Counted from the stretch's first letter, positions 1 through 6,304 are shown. The stretch: 11,567 bases of DNA from Clostridiales bacterium UBA3277 (GCA_002362145.1 DETX01000014.1:585-12151), one strand, 5' to 3'. Notes: generated by a model not told the origin, from the letters alone. A program made the numbers and translations.

Positions 1-259
1 GGGTGGGCTCCACCTCCGGATTCATCTTCACAAGCTGCTCAAAGGTATAGAACTTGCGCAGCTTCATCTTGTTGCCGATGTCGCACATCTCCGGGGTCAG
101 CACCTCTCGGAGGCCCCAATATTCCGGGTCGTCGCTGGTAATGCCCAGGATCTTGTGGGGGGCCGCGTCGGTAATTTTCCGGCCCAGCTTTAAGTAGCGC
201 TTGTCGGGATTTTCTTCTCCCTGAAATTTGCTCAGAATTTTGTTGTTCTGTTTTGGCAT
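1..259 (-). CDS. N-terminal part of unidentified protein, possible winged-helix/redox protein (runs off left edge)
   Basis: Only the first 86 residues are in the window. The ATG at 259-257 is preceded by AAAGGAGG (267-274) at 7 nt, so this start is convincing even though it lies 28 nt inside the end of the upstream hypB-like gene. The N-terminus is basic and polar (MPKQNNKILSKF). After it comes a segment containing DDPEYWGLREVLTPEM and RKFYTFEQLVKMNP, alternating short helices that could form a winged-helix fold. From memory this resembles the N-terminal domain of clostridial proteins that carry ferredoxin-type 4Fe-4S domains further on, but no Cys cluster is visible in the part seen, so that is only a guess. 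It is the last visible gene of the hypB/flavoprotein block and probably cotranscribed and translationally coupled with it. Confidence 0.7.
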   Translation of the reverse strand, partial: MPKQNNKILSKFQGEENPDKRYLKLGRKITDAAPHKILGITSDDPEYWGLREVLTPEMCDIGNKMKLRKFYTFEQLVKMNPEVEPT

Positions 260-936
260 TTCCGATCCTCCTTTAAGTGATTCGCTGCCCTGCGGAAGTA
301 ATCCGCCGCGGAAGCCATGTTTTCCCCGGTCTTTGCGGAGATGGGAATGATCTGCGCGTGGGGATTTCTTGCGAGGATGCTTCGCCGGCAGCGCTCTATG
401 TCAAAATCAAACCAGGCCAGGGTGTCTGTCTTACTGATCAGCACCAAGCCGCATTTTTCGTAGATCAGGGGGTATTTAAGGGGTTTGTCATCCCCCTCAG
501 GTACGGACAATATGGTCATATTCAGCTGCGCCCCGGTGTCGTATTCCGCGGGACACACCAGATTTCCCACGTTTTCCAGAAAAACAATGTCGAAATTCTC
601 CGCCCCCAGCTCCTTAAGACCCTGCCATGTCATGGCCGCGTCCAGATGGCACATCCCGCCGGTGTGGAGCTGAATGGCAGGGCAGTGGGTCTGCTCCGCC
701 ACCGTCACCGCGTCCACGTTGGAATCGATGTCCGCTTCCATGACCCCGATTCGGTACTGTCCCGCAAGATGCCGGATCAGGGAAACCAGGGCGGTGGTTT
801 TCCCCGCGCCGGGGGAGGACATCACGTTGACCAGCAGCACGCCCTTTTCACTTAACCAGTCCCGGAGCGTTTGCGCGTCCCGGTCATTGTCCGCGAATAC
901 GCTTTTGGCGAGAACGATGGTCCTGACCTTTTCCAC
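232..936 (-). CDS. hypB: HypB-family nickel-insertion GTPase, copy 1
   Basis: SIMIBI-class GTPase of the HypB family, 234 aa. HypB hydrolyses GTP while delivering nickel to [NiFe]-hydrogenase or other nickel enzymes in the cytoplasm. Visible motifs are the P-loop SSPGAGKTT (residues 40-48), EADIDSNVDA (67-76), GGMCHLDA with the family's metal-binding Cys-His pair (C96, H97), ENVGNLVCPAEYDTG (121-135) with the third ligand C128, the SKTD specificity motif (168-171) and SAKTG (200-204). The N-terminal CxxCGC motif and His-rich stretch found in some HypBs are absent. The start is GTG at 936-934 with AAAGGATG about 9 nt upstream. It lies 66 nt downstream of the flavoprotein gene and its last 28 nt overlap the next gene. 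MeaB or UreG are unlikely given the conserved CH...C ligands. Family assignment is firm; the client enzyme is unknown. Confidence 0.93.
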   Translation of the reverse strand: MEKVRTIVLAKSVFADNDRDAQTLRDWLSEKGVLLVNVMSSPGAGKTTALVSLIRHLAGQYRIGVMEADIDSNVDAVTVAEQTHCPAIQLHTGGMCHLDAAMTWQGLKELGAENFDIVFLENVGNLVCPAEYDTGAQLNMTILSVPEGDDKPLKYPLIYEKCGLVLISKTDTLAWFDFDIERCRRSILARNPHAQIIPISAKTGENMASAADYFRRAANHLKEDRKCQNRTTKF

Positions 937-952
937 GGTTTCACATCCTTTT

Positions 953-977
953 GCGGGGCGGGACCGTCCGGCCCCGC
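953..977 (-). other. GC-rich intergenic hairpin between flavoprotein gene and hypB copy 1
   Basis: GCGGGGC at 953-959 pairs with GCCCCGC at 971-977, with inner GGA/TCC pairing around a 3-nt loop and one G/G mismatch. No T-run follows it on the minus strand; the hypB ribosome-binding site follows instead. It is therefore better read as a processing or stability element, or a modulator of hypB translation, than as a terminator. Confidence 0.4.
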
Positions 978-1002
978 TCCGGTTTCACTTGCTGTACGTA
1001 TA

Positions 1003-2376
1003 TTACTGGAAGAATCTGCGGATGAGGTCCCGGCTGTATTCTACCGTCTCCTCCATGTCGCCGAAGGACATGATTTCGCCGGCGTAGTAGGTATTGTCCT
1101 TGCCCTGCATGGCTTCCACCTTGTCGTACCAGCCGTCGGCATAGTCCTTGCAGGACACGTGGGGGAAGTAGTACCAGTCGTCGATCCGCTCCACCTTCTC
1201 GACCTTTTTGCCGCAGATTTCCATATCCTTCAGGGTGGTGTCCCGGGCCAGCTCGAAGGGAACGTCCTCCATGCCCTCGTGGTTGCGCAGGGTGAAGGTC
1301 ACCAGAGGCTGGTCGTCGGCATCGGGCCAGCGGTGGTAGAACACCATCAGGTGTCCCCGGGTCTCGTTGGTCATGTTCTCGAAGAAGTAGTAGGAAATAT
1401 CAGGGCAGTTGCCCTCCTCGGTCCGGACGGCCATGGTGAAGTATTCCTTGTGCTGAATCCGGGAGAACAGCTCCTTTTCCTCCTCCCGGGGATCGCCGTA
1501 GCCCAGGAATAGCTCCAGGGGCGTGCAGATGATCAGCTTGTCAAACTCCTCCACCTTCCCGTTCACGGTGATGTAAACCTTGTCGTCCTTCCGCTCAATG
1601 CCCGTGACCTCACTGTTAAGAAGCGCGGGGTGCTTTAAGTGGGCGTTCACGCCCTCCCAGATGGACTGAGTGCCGTCCTTCCAGGTCCACAGCTTCCCCG
1701 TGGACAGGAACTGCCGGACGGTGAAGGCATCCAAGTACTTGACCACATAGGCGGCGGGGATCTCGTCAAAGTAGCCGTAGCCGAAGGAGGTGAAGGGGCC
1801 CTTCCAAACCAGGGTGGCGTCCTCGCACTTGTTCAGCTTCAAAAATTCGGAGAAGGGCATGGAAAGATCCTTCAGATTGGGGTTTTCGCCCTCGATGTGC
1901 TGCAGGCGCAGCTCGGGAGAGGGGCAGGGACCTTCGTAGCGGCCCTGGGCGACGCCCCGGTGGCCGTTGACGTCGTAGCCCTTGTACTTGGTGTTCAGCA
2001 GGCGGGAGAGCTTATTCATTTTGATGACCTTTTTCAGCAGGGCCAGCTTGGAAGATTTCTGGGGCGTGCCGTCGGTTTCCATGAACCGGCGTCCCATGGC
2101 GGGGCCGCCGATGTGGGTGGTGCCGCCGAACTGCTCGCACTCCGCCACGGCGAAGTAGGTTTCGCAGCCCATGACCGCGCCCATTTCGATGGTGCGGTCC
2201 TCCCATTTGCCGTCCTTACCCTTCACCGCCATCATGGGGGACAGGCACTTGCCGCCTACCCGTCCGCTCTTCTCGTAGATGACGTAGTTGTCATAGCCTG
2301 CCTTTTCCAGATACATGGCCGCGCTGGTTCCGGCAGGGCCTGCGCCGATGATACAGATGCGTGCGTTTTTATCCAT
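1003..2376 (-). CDS. FAD-dependent amine-oxidase-like flavoprotein
   Basis: 457-aa flavoprotein. The N-terminus has the dinucleotide-binding beta-alpha-beta fingerprint ICIIGAGPAGTSAAMYLE (residues 7-24), then the acidic residue of VIYEK (32-36) and RVGGK (39-43), as in the flavin amine oxidase / protoporphyrinogen oxidase superfamily. Near the C-terminus YYAGEIMSFGDMEETVEYSR contains the second FAD-contact motif of that superfamily. No signal peptide or membrane segment is visible, so it should be cytosolic. The start is ATG at 2376-2374, with GGAGG (2386-2390) 9 nt upstream. It sits between two hypB paralogues, 83 nt after one and 66 nt before the other, which suggests one transcript. The substrate cannot be told from sequence. 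Possible jobs are oxidation or desaturation of a small molecule, or a redox step in cofactor assembly; both are inference. Confidence 0.85.
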   Translation of the reverse strand: MDKNARICIIGAGPAGTSAAMYLEKAGYDNYVIYEKSGRVGGKCLSPMMAVKGKDGKWEDRTIEMGAVMGCETYFAVAECEQFGGTTHIGGPAMGRRFMETDGTPQKSSKLALLKKVIKMNKLSRLLNTKYKGYDVNGHRGVAQGRYEGPCPSPELRLQHIEGENPNLKDLSMPFSEFLKLNKCEDATLVWKGPFTSFGYGYFDEIPAAYVVKYLDAFTVRQFLSTGKLWTWKDGTQSIWEGVNAHLKHPALLNSEVTGIERKDDKVYITVNGKVEEFDKLIICTPLELFLGYGDPREEEKELFSRIQHKEYFTMAVRTEEGNCPDISYYFFENMTNETRGHLMVFYHRWPDADDQPLVTFTLRNHEGMEDVPFELARDTTLKDMEICGKKVEKVERIDDWYYFPHVSCKDYADGWYDKVEAMQGKDNTYYAGEIMSFGDMEETVEYSRDLIRRFFQ

Positions 2377-2459
2377 AGCTTTCTTCCTCCAATTTTGGAT
2401 TCTCCGAACAAAGCAGAGGGGAGAGTTTGTTCCGAGTTTCCTGTATAATTTGCCTGTTT

Positions 2460-3149
2460 TCAGGCATTTTTCACTTCTTCAATTTTTTCACGGAGATATT
2501 CCACCAGCGCCCCGATTCCCTCCCCTGTGCGGGCAGAGGTAAAAAACACCGGCGCAGAAGGGTTTCTCTTCCGGACGTTCTCCACGGCCCGTTCCCGGGA
2601 GAAGTCAAAGACGGGGGATACGTCGGTTTTGGTCACCGCCACCGCCGAGGCAACCTCAAACATGAGGGGATATTTTAAGGGCTTGTCGTCCCCCTCGGGC
2701 AGGGACAGCAGCACCAGATTGACGGCAGCTCCGGTGTCAAATTCCGCCGGGCAGACCAGATTTCCGATGTTTTCCAGAATCACCACATCCAGATCCTCCA
2801 GCCCCAGGGCATCCAGCGCCTCCCGGGACATCTGGGAGGTGATGTGGCAGGCCCCGGCGGTGTGCATCTGAATGACCTTGACGCCGGTCTGGGCGATGGT
2901 TCTGGCGTCCACATCGGAGTCGAGATCCGCCTCAATGACGCCGATCCGGTAGCGGTCCTTCAAATCCGCAAGGATTTTCGTCAGCAGGGTTGTCTTGCCG
3001 CTGCCGGGGGAGGACATAAGGTTGAGGTAGAAGATTTTCCTGCTTTTCAGCGCCTGGCGCAGGGCCTCCGCCTGGGCATTGCTGCGGGAGGTGATGTCCT
3101 CCTTGATCTCCACCGTGAGAAGATTCTTAGAACCGTTTCGAAACTCCAT
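2460..3149 (-). CDS. hypB: HypB-family nickel-insertion GTPase, copy 2
   Basis: Second HypB-family GTPase, 229 aa from the ATG at 3149-3147. The open frame continues upstream to 3311, but GGAG (3159-3162) lies 9 nt before 3149 and the conserved family sequence starts here; the upstream extension would cross the promoter at 3220-3248. Motifs are SSPGSGKTT (46-54), EADLDSDVDA (73-82), AGACHITSQM with metal ligands C101-H102, ENIGNLVCPAEFDTG (126-140) with C133, and TKTD (173-176). It departs from copy 1 after the Cys-His pair (CHITS instead of CHLDA) and in the N-terminal 35 residues. No N-terminal CxxCGC or His tract is present. It is the first gene of the minus-strand block. HypB works as a GTP-dependent dimer with an inter-subunit metal site, so pairing with copy 1 is possible but unproven. 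Confidence 0.92.
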   Translation of the reverse strand: MEFRNGSKNLLTVEIKEDITSRSNAQAEALRQALKSRKIFYLNLMSSPGSGKTTLLTKILADLKDRYRIGVIEADLDSDVDARTIAQTGVKVIQMHTAGACHITSQMSREALDALGLEDLDVVILENIGNLVCPAEFDTGAAVNLVLLSLPEGDDKPLKYPLMFEVASAVAVTKTDVSPVFDFSRERAVENVRKRNPSAPVFFTSARTGEGIGALVEYLREKIEEVKNA

Positions 3150-3179
3150 GACTTCCCGCTCCACAATAATCAGAATGAA

Positions 3180-3194
3180 TGTGCAGGCTGCACA
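3180..3194. promoter_or_regulatory. Palindrome in the hypB copy 2 leader, possible operator
   Basis: TGTGCA GGC TGCACA is a perfect 6-bp inverted repeat with a 3-nt centre. It lies just downstream of the expected start of transcription from the 3220-3248 promoter and 31 nt before the hypB start codon. It could be a repressor site or a small leader hairpin. No known regulator is recognised. Confidence 0.35.
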
Positions 3195-3219
3195 AATTCC
3201 AGAAGGAATATCTACATGA

Positions 3220-3248
3220 ATTGTACCATTTCGCGATAAAGAAATCAA
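3220..3248 (-). promoter_or_regulatory. Sigma-A-type promoter of the hypB/flavoprotein block
   Basis: Read on the minus strand: TTGATT (3248-3243), a 17-nt spacer, then TACAAT (3225-3220). Each hexamer is close to consensus and the spacing is ideal. Transcription would start near 3213, giving a leader of about 65 nt before the hypB copy 2 ATG at 3149. Confidence 0.65.
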
Positions 3249-3279
3249 CCATTTTCGACAATTTTTCCAAAAACTTACA

Positions 3280-3546
3280 TCCCGGCACAAAGGGCCGCCC
3301 CATAAGCCCAATTGTTTCTCTGTATTCCTTGGGAAGATAACCAGAAATCTGGCATTTGCCAGATATCACTTTAACCATGCGCAGAGGCGCGGCGGAGGTG
3401 AGACTGCGGTTGTCCTGGACGAAATAGCGGAAATTGTGTCGGATACCCATGACGTGGAACAAGCCGTGGACAACAAGGAGCTGGCCCGGGCAATCAATGA
3501 ATTTCTGTCTGAGCTGCCCGCGGACATTCAGGCTTTGATGGAATAA
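3280..3546 (+). pseudogene. Relic of a sigma-70-family RNA polymerase sigma factor
   Basis: A plus-strand frame ending in TAA at 3544-3546 reads PPHKPNCFSVFLGKITRN, then LAFARYHFNHAQRRGGGETA, then VVLDEIAEIVSD and ELARAINEFLSELPADIQ. I recognise the order PPH-P--FLGKITRNLA, (K/R)RGGGE---L-ELAE, and EL---IN-FL--LP as the region-2-to-4 stretch of sigma-70-family factors common in gut Clostridia. The piece has no start codon with a ribosome-binding site and no complete region 2. It stops right after the LP segment, before the usual R-YWY helix and the region-4 helix-turn-helix. It cannot be a working sigma factor. The exact left limit is uncertain. Its upstream side abuts the minus-strand hypB promoter, and a strong hairpin follows 4 nt after the stop. 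Confidence 0.6.
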
Positions 3547-3550
3547 AGAA

Positions 3551-3596
3551 CCAGCGCTCTTTTTGAACTTCAAAAAGAGCGCTGGCTGTTTTCTTG
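3551..3596 (+). terminator. Rho-independent terminator after the sigma-factor relic
   Basis: A perfect 16-bp stem (3551-3566 with 3570-3585) has a 3-nt loop ACT and is followed by CTGTTTTCT. It begins 4 nt after the relic's stop codon. The minus-strand side is also fairly T-rich (TTCTTTATT), so it could act in both directions. Confidence 0.75.
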
Positions 3597-3695
3597 ATAT
3601 CGTTTTCAAGGGCTGGTGTCGGTCTGCTCAACTGCTCTGAAACCGTGCCGGATATCGTCTGCCGCAGCTGCAAATTTTTGCATAAAATTTCCCTG
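3597..3695. other. Unassigned intergenic sequence between two hairpins
   Basis: I see no gene, RNA or recognisable repeat in these 99 bases, which lie between the terminator of the sigma relic and the long hairpin next to tRNA-Leu. Confidence 0.5.
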
Positions 3696-3740
3696 AAACG
3701 GTTGATGTCACTGGCGCAAAGCCAGTGACATCAACCGTTT
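3696..3740 (-). terminator. Long perfect hairpin downstream of tRNA-Leu, probable terminator
   Basis: A perfect 20-bp stem (3696-3715 with 3721-3740) closes a 5-nt loop GCAAA. It starts 8 nt past the 3' CCA of the minus-strand tRNA-Leu. The minus-strand exit continues with CAGGGAAATTTTAT, a modest U-tract. The plus-strand exit is CGCTTTTATGG. Position favours a role as the tRNA terminator, but the stem is unusually long and perfect for that. Confidence 0.55.
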
Positions 3741-3748
3741 CGCTTTTA

Positions 3749-3833
3749 TGGTGCGGGCATGGGGATTTGAACCCCAACGCATCGCTGCACAAGAACCTAA
3801 ATCTTGCATGTCTGCCAATTCCATCATGCCCGC
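3749..3833 (-). tRNA. tRNA-Leu (anticodon UAG)
   Basis: 85-nt class II tRNA on the minus strand. The acceptor stem GCGGGCA/TGCCCGC pairs perfectly over 7 bp, with discriminator A and encoded CCA (3751-3749). The D-arm segment TGGAATTGGCAGAC is typical of tRNA-Leu. The anticodon stem CAAGA/TCTTG encloses the loop TTTAGGT, giving anticodon TAG, which reads CUN leucine codons. The long variable arm contains GCA/TGC pairing, and the T-arm TGGGG-TTCAAAT-CCCCA is complete. It appears functional. A second, truncated tRNA-Leu 5' half lies upstream at 4496-4534. Confidence 0.96.
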
Positions 3834-3949
3834 GTATTTAGTTTCCCCCTATTTTTACACGGCGAGAGAGCCGAGGTGGAGCGTTATGCTTAACCCACAT
3901 TTATCAAAACAGACTATTCCTGCTTTTAGAGAATCCATTTGCATCACGC

Positions 3950-4468
3950 TTACCGTGTTGCCCATAAAATGAAATCAATCTTCTTTACATCAGTAATATT
4001 GGTATCGGGGAATTGCTGATTGAAGAAAGCCAGCTTTTGAAGTGCCTCTTCCGTTGTATACCACTCATAAATTTTCTGATACAACTGTACTGCCTTTTGG
4101 AGCCTGTCTTTTTCATAGGAGTAAGGCGCACAAAGTCCCAGGTTTTGCAAGACAAACTTGTCCCAGATGGGCATATTGGGATTTACAGTTGCCAGTAGCT
4201 TGCTGCTAAAGGACGCATGGATAGAGCCGGTTTACTGATAAAGATAAGTTACAACATCCTGAAAAGTCAAATTCTCATTATTCTTATTTCTTTCCAGATA
4301 TGTATAATAGCTTGCGTAAAAGCTGGCGGGTCTTTGGCGTATTCGGTAGAATCCATTGAAAAATTTCTGAAACTCAGCGTCAGATGAAACATCGGTTTCG
4401 TGAACTCGCTGCATGATCCAGTTGTATTTCTCTAGCCCAATTTCTACTCTGTCTAAAATCATTTCCAT
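3950..4468 (-). pseudogene. Unrecognised gene broken by an in-frame TAA
   Basis: One minus-strand reading frame runs from ATG at 4468-4466 (GGGAAGG about 8 nt upstream) to TAA at 3952-3950, 172 codons before the final stop, but TAA at 4234-4232 interrupts it. The frame does not shift. Upstream it reads RQRPASFYASYYTYLERNKN and FQDVVTYLYQ. Downstream it continues directly with TGSIHASFSSKLLATVNPNM, PIWDKFVLQNLGL and ends KIDFILWATR. The junction reads as one continuous protein, so a single nonsense change is the simplest explanation. The second part has no plausible start of its own at the break. I do not recognise the family; the SKLLATVNP-PIWD block looks conserved and resembles hypothetical proteins of genomic islands. 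The gene is clearly more AT-rich than its neighbours, which suggests horizontal origin. Confidence 0.7.
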
Positions 4469-4495
4469 AGGAAAAACCTTCCCTAAGGGGACATC

Positions 4496-4534
4496 ACCTA
4501 AATCCACCGAGTCTACCAATTCCACCATGCCCGC
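4496..4534 (-). pseudogene. Truncated tRNA-Leu 5' half (possible attachment-site scar)
   Basis: 39 nt on the minus strand match the 5' half of a tRNA-Leu: acceptor strand GCGGGCA, D-arm GTGGAATTGGTAGAC, then GGATTTAGGT covering the anticodon loop. The piece is exactly as long as the corresponding part of the intact tRNA at 3833-3795 and starts with the same nine bases. After the loop, the sequence (GATGTCCCC) no longer pairs with the anticodon stem, and there is no variable arm, T-arm or acceptor 3' strand. The break is therefore at the anticodon loop. The start codon of the broken gene lies 27 nt further on. Confidence 0.8.
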
Positions 4535-4556
4535 ATGATTTCTCATTTTACCATAA

Positions 4557-4590
4557 CCCGGGGCGGTTGTCAATTCACAGCCGCCCCGGG
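4557..4590 (-). terminator. GC-rich hairpin terminator of the MBL/beta-CASP gene
   Basis: A 14-bp stem (4557-4570 with 4577-4590) with one G-U-type mismatch surrounds the 6-nt loop CAATTC. It begins 6 nt after the stop codon of the metallo-hydrolase gene on the minus strand. The following bases (TTATGGTAAAAT) form only a weak U-tract. Confidence 0.6.
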
Positions 4591-4596
4591 CTACAC

Positions 4597-6204
4597 TCAA
4601 TTTTTCCACTTCTCCGTCAGCGCCCGGATCTGGGCGGTGAGCTTGGCGTTTTCCTTGTTGGTGCGGCCCTTCCGGGACTTTGCCAGGGCCAGCAGCTCCT
4701 CCGCCGCGGCCACCAGCTCCTGGTACACCTGCCGGGCCCGCTGGCTGCCCCTAAAGACCGACAGCCGGTCGATCTTCACACCCTCGGTATACACCGTGAG
4801 CCTGCCGGAGAGCAGGTCGTATTCCGTGCCGCTGTAGGGCGCCTGGGCGTGGTATCCCAGGGAATCCAGGGTGGCGCGGAAGGCTTCGCAGCTTCCCTCG
4901 TCTCCGTGGTTTACAAAAACCATTTTGGGCTTTTCCCGGAATCCGGACAGCCAGTGCAGCAGGCCCTCCCGGTCGGCGTGGCCGGAGGTGCCATGCAGGG
5001 TGGCGATCTCCGCGTTGACGGCAATGTCCTCCCCGAAGAGCCGGACGGACCGGGCGCCGTTTTGAAGCCGGCTGCCAAGGGACCCCTCCGCCTGATAGCC
5101 TACAAACAGGATAACGCTCTCCTTGCGCCACAGGTTGTGCTTCAGGTGGTGCCGAATCCGGCCCGCTTCGCACATACCGCTGGCAGAGAGAATCACCTTG
5201 GGCTGGCGGTCGTCGTTGATCCCCTTGGAATCCTCCGAGGTAACGCTTAAGCGCAAATCATCAAACCAGATTGGGTTGATGCCCTGGCGGATGAGGGCCA
5301 GGGTCTGCTCGTCAAAGCTCTCCTGGCTGCACTGGAGGAAAATGCCTGTGGCCTCCACAGCCAAGGGAGAGTCCACATATACCGGGAAGTGGTCGTGGCC
5401 GGTGACCAGACCCTGATGCTTTATCTCCCGGATGGCATAGAGAATCTCCTGGGTCCGGCCCACCGCGAAGGAGGGGATGACCAGATTGCCTCCCCGGTCC
5501 AGGGCCCGCTGGATGGCGTCCGCCAGCTGGGAAAGGGCGTTGCCCGGGGCCTTCTCGTGGAGCCGGTCACCGTAGGTGGACTCGATGACCAGATAATCCG
5601 CCTCCTCCACAGCCTGGGGGTCCTGCAGAAGGGGCTGATTGCTGTTTCCCACATCGCCGCTGAATACGATCTTTCGGGTGGTTCCGTTTTCCGTCAGCCA
5701 CAGCTCGATGAAGGCGGAGCCCAGGAGGTGTCCGGCGTCGGTCAGGCGCAGGACCACGTCCTCCGAAACCTGGTAAGGCGTCCCGTAGGCGCAGGGATGG
5801 AACAGCCGGATGGCGGCCATGGCGTCGTTTACGGTGTAGGCGGGGACGACGGGAGTCTCACCGGCCCGCTCTGCCTTCCTGGACTGCCACTGGGCCTCCG
5901 ACTCCTGAATGTGGGCGGAGTCCCGGAGCATGATGTTACACAGGTCGCAGGTGGCCTCCGTGGCATAGATGGGGCCGGAAAAGCCGTCCTTGACCAGCTT
6001 TGGCAGCATGCCCGAGTGGTCGATGTGGGCGTGGGTGAGAAACACCGCTTCAATCTGGCTGGGGGCCACAGGCAGGGGCATATTCTGGAATACGTCCACC
6101 CCCTGTTCCATGCCGCAGTCCACCAGGTAGAATCTGCCGCCTACGGTCAGAAGGGTGCAGCTTCCCGTGACCTCGTGGGCCGCGCCGATGAATTGAATCT
6201 TCAT
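4597..6204 (-). CDS. MBL-fold/beta-CASP RNA-processing exonuclease homologue (YSH1/CPSF-like)
   Basis: 535-aa metallo-beta-lactamase-fold hydrolase with a beta-CASP and RNA-specificity domain, the COG1236 type related to CPSF73/Ysh1. Such enzymes cleave RNA using two zinc ions. Zinc-ligand motifs are THAHIDHSG (residues 57-65: H58, H60, D62, H63), AGHLLGS (H159), SGDVG (D184), SGHAD (H409) and VNHGD (H433). The beta-CASP part includes VIPSFAVGRTQE (242-253) and SASGMCEAGRIRHHL (340-354). The C-terminal 50 residues are Lys/Glu/Ala-rich and probably helical. The start is ATG at 6204-6202, with GGAGG (6213-6217) at 8 nt; the longer open frame to 6321 would run over the promoter. It is divergent from the ruv operon with its own promoter. 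RNase J is less likely because the C-terminal layout differs. The target RNA is unknown. Confidence 0.92.
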   Translation of the reverse strand: MKIQFIGAAHEVTGSCTLLTVGGRFYLVDCGMEQGVDVFQNMPLPVAPSQIEAVFLTHAHIDHSGMLPKLVKDGFSGPIYATEATCDLCNIMLRDSAHIQESEAQWQSRKAERAGETPVVPAYTVNDAMAAIRLFHPCAYGTPYQVSEDVVLRLTDAGHLLGSAFIELWLTENGTTRKIVFSGDVGNSNQPLLQDPQAVEEADYLVIESTYGDRLHEKAPGNALSQLADAIQRALDRGGNLVIPSFAVGRTQEILYAIREIKHQGLVTGHDHFPVYVDSPLAVEATGIFLQCSQESFDEQTLALIRQGINPIWFDDLRLSVTSEDSKGINDDRQPKVILSASGMCEAGRIRHHLKHNLWRKESVILFVGYQAEGSLGSRLQNGARSVRLFGEDIAVNAEIATLHGTSGHADREGLLHWLSGFREKPKMVFVNHGDEGSCEAFRATLDSLGYHAQAPYSGTEYDLLSGRLTVYTEGVKIDRLSVFRGSQRARQVYQELVAAAEELLALAKSRKGRTNKENAKLTAQIRALTEKWKN

Positions 6205-6238
6205 TGTCAACACCTCCGGGATAGAATCCTTTTTTCCT

Positions 6239-6247
6239 ATTATAGCA
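6239..6247 (-). promoter_or_regulatory. Extended -10 promoter of the MBL/beta-CASP gene
   Basis: On the minus strand TGCTATAAT is a perfect extended -10 element. No good -35 hexamer is present at 17 nt (TTCCTC). Transcription would start near 6232, about 28 nt before the start codon. Confidence 0.6.
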
Positions 6248-6280
6248 CATTCGGAGGGTCGGAGGAAAGGGGGACGTGAA

Positions 6281-6304
6281 TTTTTCGGGGAACTTTCCGA
6301 AAAA
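6281..6304. promoter_or_regulatory. Inverted repeat between divergent promoters
   Basis: TTTTTCGG (6281-6288) and CCGAAAAA (6297-6304) form an 8-bp inverted repeat with an 8-nt loop. It lies between the MBL-gene promoter and the ruv-side promoter. There is no T-tail, so a terminator role is unlikely; an operator site is possible. Confidence 0.3.

Noticed and set aside
277..855. Plus-strand open frame opposite hypB copy 1
   Set aside because: No recognisable motif or ribosome-binding site; the minus strand encodes an intact HypB.
232..3149. HypB-like proteins being MeaB/ArgK or UreG GTPases
   Set aside because: The Cys-His pair followed by ENxGNLVCPA is specific to HypB; MeaB and UreG lack this arrangement.
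3127..3609. 160-residue minus-strand open frame across the hypB promoter and sigma relic
   Set aside because: It overlaps the true hypB start and promoter, has no conserved motif, and the same DNA reads as a sigma-factor relic on the plus strand.
3748..3972. Plus-strand open frame starting in the tRNA
   Set aside because: Its first part is the antisense of tRNA-Leu and the rest has no protein character.
4469..4609. N-terminal extension of the broken gene containing MVELVDSVDLG
   Set aside because: That peptide is the familiar translation of a tRNA-Leu 5' half; the real start is the ATG at 4468.
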